Below, one piece after another: positions 1 through 5,640 of a stretch of DNA of 8,318 nucleotides. The stretch is from Bacteroidales bacterium (lineage in GTDB: Bacteria; Bacteroidota; Bacteroidia; Bacteroidales; P3): positions 1 to 8,318 of the forward strand of contig JAITVC010000230.1 in NCBI GenBank assembly GCA_031286005.1, written 5' to 3'. The translations under genes were made by a program, and so were the position numbers. The notes beneath the pieces are model-generated. The model did not search any database, had not been told where the DNA came from, and saw only the letters and a program-made list of their open reading frames with translations. How positions within the stretch are numbered: position 1 is the first letter of the stretch; every line of letters begins with the position of its first letter.

Positions 1-2
1 CC

Positions 3-137
3 ACAGATTCCAGAGGGGTTTGGGTTTACCCCAATACAGGCAATGGCTTTTCCTCTGCGGAACATTGGGAAACTAGTGTTTTTGGCATAACTTACCACGT
101 AATAATGGCGACAATTTCCGCACGTTTGCGGATATGA
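3..137 (+). pseudogene. Upstream fragment of the YD-repeat protein, out of frame with the main ORF
   Basis: This is the end of the upstream reading frame of the large Rhs/SpvB-like gene, open from the left edge and stopping at TGA 135-137. The translation contains GVWVYPNTGNGFSSAEHW and then an FG pair, the usual look of a VCBS/FG-GAP beta-propeller repeat in SpvB- and TcdB-like proteins. The repeat is completed in the other frame by NNGDNFRTFADMNGDG from position 101 on. The main frame itself has a stop at 74-76, so it cannot extend through here. Losing one base in the run near 99-104 (CACGTAATAATGG, perhaps CACGTAAATAATGG originally) explains both observations. It may be a sequencing or assembly error or a real mutation. 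The protein's N-terminus and signal peptide lie outside the window. Confidence 0.75.
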
Positions 138-3100
138 ATGGCGATGGTATGCAGGACTTGGTGGGCTTTGCGAGTGATGGTGTTTATGTCTCTTTAAATC
201 AAGCTAACGATCAGCCACAATTGCTTGGCGTAAAGGACAACTCCAAGAGTTTGTTTACGGCTGAATACGAACCATTGAGCAACTCGAGCAGTTATACCAA
301 AGGAATAACAGTGCGGAATTTTCCGCTGATGAATTTTCAAGGCCCTTTGTTGGTTTGCACGAAACTAACCACACTTGCTAATCAAAAAACGTTTGCCTAT
401 AAAGACGCTATTGTTCATCAACACCGGGGTTTTTTAGGATTTGAACAAATCACTGAAACGGATTTGCGGTTGGGGTTGAAACAAGTTTCTACGTTTGAAC
501 TGAAACCGACTTATTTTGTGAATTTGCCAAAAACAACACAACTATTTGCTTTGGATAATACGCCATTATCTGAGCGCACTCAAACTAATACTATTGTTGT
601 TCTTGGTTTGGGACGGATTTGGAATAAGATTACTAAAACTACAAGTACGGATCGTTTGGCCGGAGTGGAACAGACAACAGATGTTGTATATGGTAATAGT
701 ACTCCAGATGGCAATGTAACCTATACAAAAACTACCCTAAAACCCATTGGAGGAGCAAATCTCAGTGTTTCGGAAACTACAAACACCTATACTACGGTAC
801 TTTCTCGCAGGTATCCAAATCGATTAGAAACTTCCATAACCAAAAATTACTACGTTGCAAGACAGAGTGATGGAATTTTTAATAAACAATTTTTTGATTA
901 TGATCCTAAAGGTAATTTAATAGAAAAAATTGATCGTTATGAGAGCAATGATCCTGTTACCACAAGCTATGAACGTGATCCTGCAACGGGGGTGATTACA
1001 GGAACAAGCGTAGCTGCGGACGGTGTGGAAACGCAGACACAATCTTTTGTTTATGATGCGAGAGATCGTTTTCAGCTATCTGCAACAACAGTAGGTTTAG
1101 GTACGAGTTTTCAAACGTTTGACGCTATGGGGCGGCTTACTTCGGAAACGGCTGTTGGCGGGCAGAAAACTGAATACAAATATGATAAATATGGACGTTT
1201 GAGCAAGGAAATAAGTCCTGATTTAATTGCAACGACATACTCTTATCGTCGTGCAAGTGTCTTATCGCAGGATGTGGTTTTCGAGCAAAGAGCAGGGCAA
1301 CCCTCTGTGAAAACCTATCTGGATGATTTGGGACGTGCAGTAAAGACAGAAACGCCTTCGGCGAACCCGGACGGTAGGCTGGTGGTTACCGAAACTGAAT
1401 ACTATCCCAACGGCAAAGTAAAGCGAACGTCTATGCCGCATTTTTCCAATGTTGCTCCGATATGGACTTCTTACGAATATAGTGATCCGGCAGGACGAAT
1501 AACGAAAGAAACTACTCCTACGGGATTGATAACATCATACTCATACGTTGGACTTACAACCACAGTATCGGATAATGCGAGCCGAAGTTCCAGCCAGATT
1601 CACAATGCCGCAGGAGATTTGATTTCGACCACAGACAACGGTGGAACCATTCAATACACCTCCTACCGTGCGCCGGGACTGGTGGAAACCATCAAAGCTC
1701 CCGGAAATGCCGTAACAACAATAATTTACGACAACTACGGCCGACAAACAAGCATTGATGACCCTGATGCCGGATTGATTAAGTATGAGGAATATGATGC
1801 CTATGACCGAATTATAAAACAAGCTGATGCGCGAGACAGCGTTACCAAAAACAAATACGACCAATTTGGACGGCTTGAATGGACTGAAGATGGCGATGGA
1901 AAAACCACTTATAGTTATTATACAAAGAGTGAGGATAGTTATAATGTGGGACGTTTGAAGCAAATGGAACGGGATGGCATTACGTTTACTTACGGCTATG
2001 ATAGATACGGAAGAACCACGCTTTTGAATGAAAATGGCTATCAAACGAAATATGAATACGAGCCTTCTACCGGTAATTTGGAAAGTTATGAATATCCGTC
2101 GGGCTTCAAGCTGCATTATAACTATAATGATAACGGTTACCAAACCGCTATTTGGCATCTCAACTCTATGGGGCCTTTTATATGGCAACTTGGTGATGTT
2201 GATGCTATGGGGCAAGAACTAAACAGCACGGTTTGGGGTAAAAACAAAACACAAACATACAATGCCTCCGGTCAACCGACGAAAATGACACTTCAAGGAT
2301 TGATGGATTATACGTATACGTACGACGATGCGACAGGACGTATGCTGTCTCGGAAGAATCGTTACAATGGACAAGATGAAACGTTTTCTTACGATAATTT
2401 GGATCGCCTTACGTCGGGAGTGAGCTATGATGGTAGCGGTAATATTAGCAGCAAGACGGGTGTTGGGACTTACTATTATGATGATCCGCAACATAAGCAC
2501 GCCGTAACGAGCGTTACTGCAAACCTACCGGCCCCAAAGCATAAGATTGATTATAATAGTTTAGGAAAAATCGAATATATCACCAATTTATCTGATGACC
2601 CAAACACGAATTTCGGCATTGCATTTTGGTATGGTCCGACTGGCCAACGTAGCGGTGTCCAGATTTCTAACTATATGAACATGCTCTATCGCGACTATTA
2701 CCAAAACGGTGAATTTACAAGTCTTTTACCAGCGCAGGGCAATCGTAAAACTCTCTATAAAGATTACATTTATAGTCCTTACGGATTGGTTGCAGTGCAT
2801 TATAAAGGAGGCAATGTTGGAGGTGTTCAATTTGATGAATTGAAACCTATTGCTACCGACCATTTGGGTAGTATTGTGGCTGAATATAAGGTTCCGCTGT
2901 TTAGCACGACTAATGGTGAATATAACTATTTTGGCTATGATGCTTGGGGTAGGCGATATTATTATGATAGTACCCTGCACACGACGTCTCCAATCTACGG
3001 GACAAGGTTTTACTTTGATGAATACCCTATCGAAATGCCAACTATTGAAAAATTCTTTGACTATTACACGAGGGGTTATACAGGACACGAGCATGTTGAT

Positions 3101-4057
3101 ATGTTTGGGCTTATTAATATGAACGGCCGGATGTATGACCCGGTGTTGGGGCGTTTTTTGAGTCCTGATCCATATGTGGCGGATGGGACTTATTCGCAGG
3201 ATTTTAATCGGTACTCGTATGCTAGGAATAATCCGCTTTCTTATACGGATCCGAGTGGGGAGTTTGTTTTTTTGGCTTGGCTTCTGTTTTCTGATCGAGG
3301 TTACGACTTTCAGAAAGCAATATCACCAATTGCTTTTCATATTGATTTGAAGTTTGGTAGTGATCAAAAAGGAGTCGGGTTTGATGTTTCGTATGGAGTT
3401 CCTACTTTAATTCCTGTAAGTTACAGAGCGCATCAAGGAGCAACCTACTATTGGAAATTTGATGACTTGATGGGAAATGATTTGAGTGGATGGGAAACCC
3501 GAAAAGGTGGTGAATGGAGCATTTTATCTGGATTATACACCTATGGCGGAACAACATATAATAGCGATTGGAGTGGAGAACAAACCACCAATTATCATAA
3601 AATTAACCTTGGGGGCCTGAAATTGACATACCAAAACGATATGCCGCCAAAAGGTTTCTTCGCAAATCTACCCGGCGTCCCCAATGGCGATGGTGACCGA
3701 TACCGCACAGCATCTGCAAAAATTAATTTCTTTGGCATGTGGGAGATTGGAACGCAGATGATAACTGGAGATGGTGGATTCAAAGATAGAGACAAAGAGG
3801 GAAATTACTATGTAGATGCTAATGGGAATAAAATTTATGCTCCTTACGATGGATACAATCCTAATAGCCATAGGACAGGATTATTTTATTTTAAGGCTGG
3901 CCCATTTAGTATTGGCAGAAATTCCGAACAAATCCGACATGTATTTCAAAATCAATTTGCACATAGTTTTATAACAGGCGGAAAAACCAAATGGTTTGAA
4001 GTATTGGAATTAGATAAAAAATGGTTTTGGCAAATCGGTGGAGGCGGATTATGGTAA
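134..4057 (+). CDS. Rhs/YD-repeat protein with RHS-associated core and variable C-terminal toxin-like tail (5' partial, frameshifted)
   Basis: This is a giant secreted or surface polymorphic-toxin-type protein; 1307 residues are readable from the ATG at 134, but that ATG is internal, since homologous-looking sequence continues upstream in another frame. Residues 1-20 finish a calcium-binding-like FG-GAP/VCBS repeat (D-M-N-G-D-G-M-Q-D, its first D encoded at 131-133). Residues 93-105 contain HQHRGFLGF, a motif typical of the SpvB/TcdB middle region. From about residue 256 to 940 there are many YD repeats, for example YDPKGNLI, YDKYGRLSKE, YDNYGRQT, YDRYGRTT and YDNLDRL, which in known Rhs/TcC proteins form a hollow beta cocoon around the C-terminal cargo. 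TDHLGSIV (908-915) and GRMYDPVLGRFLSPDP (998-1013) mark the RHS-associated core, ending at DPSGE (1039-1043). The remaining 264 residues are the variable tail. The following genes look like its immunity/accessory partners. Family assignment is secure; export route and target are inferred or unknown. Confidence 0.93.
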   Translation: MNGDGMQDLVGFASDGVYVSLNQANDQPQLLGVKDNSKSLFTAEYEPLSNSSSYTKGITVRNFPLMNFQGPLLVCTKLTTLANQKTFAYKDAIVHQHRGFLGFEQITETDLRLGLKQVSTFELKPTYFVNLPKTTQLFALDNTPLSERTQTNTIVVLGLGRIWNKITKTTSTDRLAGVEQTTDVVYGNSTPDGNVTYTKTTLKPIGGANLSVSETTNTYTTVLSRRYPNRLETSITKNYYVARQSDGIFNKQFFDYDPKGNLIEKIDRYESNDPVTTSYERDPATGVITGTSVAADGVETQTQSFVYDARDRFQLSATTVGLGTSFQTFDAMGRLTSETAVGGQKTEYKYDKYGRLSKEISPDLIATTYSYRRASVLSQDVVFEQRAGQPSVKTYLDDLGRAVKTETPSANPDGRLVVTETEYYPNGKVKRTSMPHFSNVAPIWTSYEYSDPAGRITKETTPTGLITSYSYVGLTTTVSDNASRSSSQIHNAAGDLISTTDNGGTIQYTSYRAPGLVETIKAPGNAVTTIIYDNYGRQTSIDDPDAGLIKYEEYDAYDRIIKQADARDSVTKNKYDQFGRLEWTEDGDGKTTYSYYTKSEDSYNVGRLKQMERDGITFTYGYDRYGRTTLLNENGYQTKYEYEPSTGNLESYEYPSGFKLHYNYNDNGYQTAIWHLNSMGPFIWQLGDVDAMGQELNSTVWGKNKTQTYNASGQPTKMTLQGLMDYTYTYDDATGRMLSRKNRYNGQDETFSYDNLDRLTSGVSYDGSGNISSKTGVGTYYYDDPQHKHAVTSVTANLPAPKHKIDYNSLGKIEYITNLSDDPNTNFGIAFWYGPTGQRSGVQISNYMNMLYRDYYQNGEFTSLLPAQGNRKTLYKDYIYSPYGLVAVHYKGGNVGGVQFDELKPIATDHLGSIVAEYKVPLFSTTNGEYNYFGYDAWGRRYYYDSTLHTTSPIYGTRFYFDEYPIEMPTIEKFFDYYTRGYTGHEHVDMFGLINMNGRMYDPVLGRFLSPDPYVADGTYSQDFNRYSYARNNPLSYTDPSGEFVFLAWLLFSDRGYDFQKAISPIAFHIDLKFGSDQKGVGFDVSYGVPTLIPVSYRAHQGATYYWKFDDLMGNDLSGWETRKGGEWSILSGLYTYGGTTYNSDWSGEQTTNYHKINLGGLKLTYQNDMPPKGFFANLPGVPNGDGDRYRTASAKINFFGMWEIGTQMITGDGGFKDRDKEGNYYVDANGNKIYAPYDGYNPNSHRTGLFYFKAGPFSIGRNSEQIRHVFQNQFAHSFITGGKTKWFEVLELDKKWFWQIGGGGLW
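899..2960 (+). repeat. YD-repeat (RHS repeat) array encoded within the large CDS
   Basis: This protein-level repeat array covers roughly residues 256-942 of the Rhs protein. Units of about 20-21 residues recur with the pattern G-R-L-x(n)-Y-x-Y-D-x-x-G-R. Clear examples are the D-x-M-G-R-L unit near residue 334, Y-D-K-Y-G-R-L near 350, Y-D-N-Y-G-R-Q near 534, Y-D-Q-F-G-R-L near 575 and Y-D-R-Y-G-R-T near 621. The DNA copies are diverged and show no perfect nucleotide repeat, so the array is old rather than freshly amplified. Known YD repeats build beta-strand shell structures; nothing here suggests enzymatic function. Array edges are approximate. Confidence 0.85.
3056..3262 (+). other. RHS-repeat-associated core domain, boundary before the variable tail
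   Basis: Residues 975-1043 of the Rhs protein carry the conserved core: YYTRGYTGHEH (977-987), then G-L-I-N-M-N-G-R-M-Y-D-P-V-L-G-R-F-L-S-P-D-P and, after N-R-Y-S-Y-A-R-N-N-P-L, the closing DPSGE at 1039-1043. In characterised Rhs and TcC proteins this core is the aspartyl self-cleavage site that releases the C-terminal domain inside the shell; the aspartates of the D-P motifs here are candidates, though I cannot say which would be catalytic. The position marks the usual recombination junction at which different tails are swapped. Confidence 0.9.
3263..4054 (+). other. Variable C-terminal tail of the Rhs protein: candidate toxin domain, possibly polymorphic toxin type 23-like
   Basis: Residues 1044-1307 follow the Rhs core and should be the effector part. 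A short hydrophobic stretch (FVFLAWLLF) opens it. The rest is rich in Gly, Tyr, Trp and Phe with alternating hydrophobic patterns, suggesting an all-beta fold. Notable motifs are LTYQND (1164-1169), NGDGDRYRTA (1184-1193), a TGD shortly after, and a C-terminal block with several possible acid/base residues (H-R-T-G, E-Q-I-R-H, N-Q-F-A-H-S-F). The pattern of an aromatic-N-D segment followed by G-D-x-x-D-R-Y-R-T-A and then T-G-D resembles what I recall of polymorphic toxin type 23 (Ntox23) from Bacteroidota, but this is from memory and not a search result. Its activity is not known to me. Alternative: a non-toxic surface or barrel-like module. Confidence 0.55.
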
Positions 4058-4087
4058 ATCATTTTACAACAAAAAAGATAGAAGATT

Positions 4088-4603
4088 ATGAAAACATTTA
4101 TTTTAATTATTATTACATTGGCAGGATGTCTACTCATTGCTTCTTGTTGCAAGAAATTATTTCCTGATGAGGAATTAACATTACAAAGGCAAGATTACAT
4201 CGGAAACGAATTGAGAACTGAGGGGTATTATTATTCTCACTTTGAAACTGGTGTTACTGCTGTTTTATTTTTATATAAAAATGGGGTTACTCTGTCTGCA
4301 GGAGGATATCTCACATTTGATTTGAGCGAAATAGAAAAAAGACTTTCTAACATAAAAACACAAAAAGTTGACTGGGGCGTTTTTGTTGTAAATGAAGATA
4401 CCATTCGCTGGGAAAAGTGGATCGGTACATTAAGACCTAACGCAAGTACTATAACGTATATTGGTTACGTTGAAAACGATACAACAATTCGTTTTAGAGA
4501 GACATACTATAAGGAAACGAACGAAACCGGTTCTATTGATGAAACTTGGCATTTCAAGCAGTTTGATCATAAGCCGGATAGTACAAATGATTATATCCAA
4601 TAA
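4088..4603 (+). CDS. Small lipoprotein, candidate immunity protein for the Rhs tail
   Basis: The product is a 171-residue protein that I do not recognise as a named family. Residues 1-19 are a lipoprotein signal peptide (MK, then a long Ile/Leu-rich core) with the lipobox I-A-S-C, so Cys20 should be the lipidated first residue; Cys21 and two lysines follow. The mature part is mainly beta-like and polar, with YIGNELRTEGYYY (38-50), a run of hydrophobic strands, VDWGVFVVNEDTIRWEKW in the middle, and a hydrophilic Asp/Asn-rich end. It starts 30 bases after the Rhs stop, same strand, with a weak AGAAG a few bases before the ATG, so cotranscription is likely. A gene directly behind an Rhs toxin is normally the cognate immunity gene; membrane anchoring would place protection in the periplasm or at the outer membrane. 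The CDS and lipoprotein calls are firm; the immunity role is inferred from position only. Confidence 0.85.
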   Translation: MKTFILIIITLAGCLLIASCCKKLFPDEELTLQRQDYIGNELRTEGYYYSHFETGVTAVLFLYKNGVTLSAGGYLTFDLSEIEKRLSNIKTQKVDWGVFVVNEDTIRWEKWIGTLRPNASTITYIGYVENDTTIRFRETYYKETNETGSIDETWHFKQFDHKPDSTNDYIQ

Positions 4604-4669
4604 TCTTGTGTTTCAAAAATAATTGCTTGGCTAAATATAGCATTAAAATTAACAGTAAAATATATTTAG

Positions 4670-5293
4670 ATGAAGAAAATAACATTAATAGTTGGTTTGT
4701 TAGGCTTAATATGCTTTGCAAATAAGTCTTACGGTGCTAAGAAAGACTCGTTGAAAGTAAAGTTATCTATTGGAGCAATTGGCGGATTTGCTCAAAATAG
4801 TTCATGGTCTGGAGATTTGTTTGGCGGGATAATTATTCCTATAAAATCGATAAAATTGGAGGCTAATCTTGGCTATTCTGTTTTTGGTAATAAAACTTCA
4901 TACAGAGGGGTAAATGATGTGCAATTTGTATCACACGGATTGTTTTTGGACGGTAATTTTTACATAATAGATGGATTATACATAGGATTGAAATTTGCTC
5001 TCAATTTTAATTGGGTAAATAAAGAATCACAGAAGTTGTTTGATGATTATCCGGATATTGATTCGCCGACATTTTTTCCGGGGAAAGCAATATATGGTCA
5101 AATAGGATATTATTTGCCGATAGGAGATATTTTAGGCCTTAAATTCCAAGCACAAGCAGGGTTACATAACTATAAAATTACGGAGGGATGGTTTTTAATA
5201 GATAATACAGATAGTTATTTACGAGATGATAGAATTGAACTACATGCTGAATTTCTATACCGTCTTAGCGTTGGGTTGGTTTTCAAGTTATAG
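4670..5293 (+). CDS. Small outer-membrane beta-barrel-type protein
   Basis: The 207-residue product begins with a typical Sec signal peptide (MKKITLIVGLLGLICFA, then NKSYGA), with likely signal peptidase I cleavage near residues 22-23. The mature chain is a succession of short amphipathic strands separated by Gly/Asn/Asp-rich turns: LKVKLSIGAIGGFA, LFGGIIIPI, IKLEANLGYSVFG, GLYIGLKFALNFNW, AIYGQIGYYLPIG, LKFQAQAGLHNY and the final ELHAEFLYRLSVGLVFKL. This matches the general outer-membrane beta-barrel (porin-like) pattern of small Bacteroidota proteins, probably about eight strands; the C-terminus is VFKL rather than the ideal aromatic end. It lies 66 bases after the lipoprotein gene on the same strand with no recognisable promoter or terminator between, so it may belong to the Rhs cassette. 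The specific function is unknown: accessory, second immunity factor or unrelated envelope protein. Confidence 0.8.
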   Translation: MKKITLIVGLLGLICFANKSYGAKKDSLKVKLSIGAIGGFAQNSSWSGDLFGGIIIPIKSIKLEANLGYSVFGNKTSYRGVNDVQFVSHGLFLDGNFYIIDGLYIGLKFALNFNWVNKESQKLFDDYPDIDSPTFFPGKAIYGQIGYYLPIGDILGLKFQAQAGLHNYKITEGWFLIDNTDSYLRDDRIELHAEFLYRLSVGLVFKL

Positions 5294-5300
5294 CTATTTT

Positions 5301-5440
5301 CGCCGTTGGGTTGATGCTGTGAAGAATGCGATTGTTGACGTTCGGCTGATGCTGTGCATCAGTCGGATTATCCCCGTTGGCCAGGGCTGTAAAGAAAGAT
5401 TATTGACGTTCGGCCGAGGCTGTGCCCAATGTCATTCAGT
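5301..5440 (+). repeat. Two degenerate tandem copies of a ~70-base unit
   Basis: Copy 1 begins with CCGTTGG at 5303 and copy 2 with CCGTTGG at 5374. Both then show a GCTGT/AAGAA segment, the identical 11-mer TTGACGTTCGG (5335-5345 and 5403-5413), and C-GA-GCTGTGC immediately after. The offset is 71 bases at the left end and 68 in the middle, so indels have accumulated. The block is more GC-rich than its surroundings and begins just after the stop of the barrel gene. It looks like an interspersed intergenic repeat family or a decayed small mobile unit. No terminal inverted repeats or transposase are visible. Confidence 0.7.
5342..5366 (+). other. Strong hairpin (11-bp stem, 3-base loop) inside the repeat block
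   Basis: Bases 5342-5352 pair with 5356-5366 around the loop TGT. Seven consecutive Watson-Crick pairs flank the loop (CTGATGC / GCATCAG), extended by four more pairs, two of which are G-U wobbles. The following bases are ATTATCCCC, not a T tract, so it is not a classical intrinsic terminator. It may still act as a 3'-end stabiliser for the upstream transcript. The equivalent position of the second copy has mismatches and retains only a short GGC-TGT-GCC core. Confidence 0.7.
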
Positions 5441-5475
5441 TAAGAATTAAATAGCATGTTTATAGTTTGTTAAAG

Positions 5476-5577
5476 TTATATATTTTCTGTTTCTGTGTAT
5501 GGCTTTTTGTATTCTTGGATAAGTTCTGTGTAGTCTGCCGGCTCCAAATACTGCTTACAAATAAACCATGAAGTGTT
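5476..5577 (-). pseudogene. Possible C-terminal remnant of an unidentified gene on the minus strand
   Basis: Read on the minus strand, 33 codons followed by TAA (plus-strand TTA at 5476-5478) give a protein-like sequence, with SWFICKQYLEPADYTELI followed by QEYKKPYTETENI. There is no ATG; the frame stays open into the A-rich tract towards 5657 but that part is low-complexity lysine/phenylalanine. The composition (mixed Glu, Tyr, Pro, Lys, Thr) looks like real coding sequence rather than a random reading of AT-rich DNA, yet 33 codons is short enough for chance. I do not recognise a family. Confidence 0.22.
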
Positions 5578-5612
5578 AAAATTTTTAAATTTTTTTATTG
5601 GGATTTTTTTTG

Positions 5613-5620
5613 TAACTTTG
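5613..5620 (+). promoter_or_regulatory. Bacteroidota -7 promoter box (TAACTTTG) of the helicase gene
   Basis: TAACTTTG matches the Bacteroidota sigma-ABfr -7 consensus TAnnTTTG exactly and lies 20 bases before the GTG start, implying a very short leader. It is preceded by a long A/T tract (5577-5611) that could act as an UP-like or bent element. No good -33 TTTG is seen at the expected spacing; the nearest TTG is at 5598-5600, too close. Confidence 0.6.
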
Positions 5621-5640
5621 TCGAAAAAGTTTGAAATAGA

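Noticed and set aside
95..110. Programmed -1 ribosomal frameshift
   Set aside because: No heptanucleotide slippery site and no evident downstream pseudoknot are seen; a lost base is a simpler explanation.
1541..2215. Minus-strand ORF of 224 codons inside the Rhs gene
   Set aside because: It lies antisense to a clear YD-repeat coding frame, has Ile/Val-rich low-quality sequence typical of the reverse reading of Tyr/Asp-rich codons, and shows no domain.
4604..4669. Promoter for the barrel gene (TATATTTA near 4660)
   Set aside because: It deviates from TAnnTTTG and sits so close to the ATG that transcription would begin at or after the start codon.
5342..5375. Intrinsic (rho-independent) terminator
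   Set aside because: The hairpin is strong but is followed by ATTATCCCC instead of a T run.
5301..5440. CRISPR array
   Set aside because: Only two diverged copies, no constant-length spacers, and no cas genes nearby.
5226..5450. Plus-strand ORF of 74 codons overlapping the barrel gene end and the repeat block
   Set aside because: Its first third is an out-of-frame reading of the barrel gene and the rest is a reading of the tandem repeat; the Cys-containing motifs come from the repeat sequence, not from a conserved protein.
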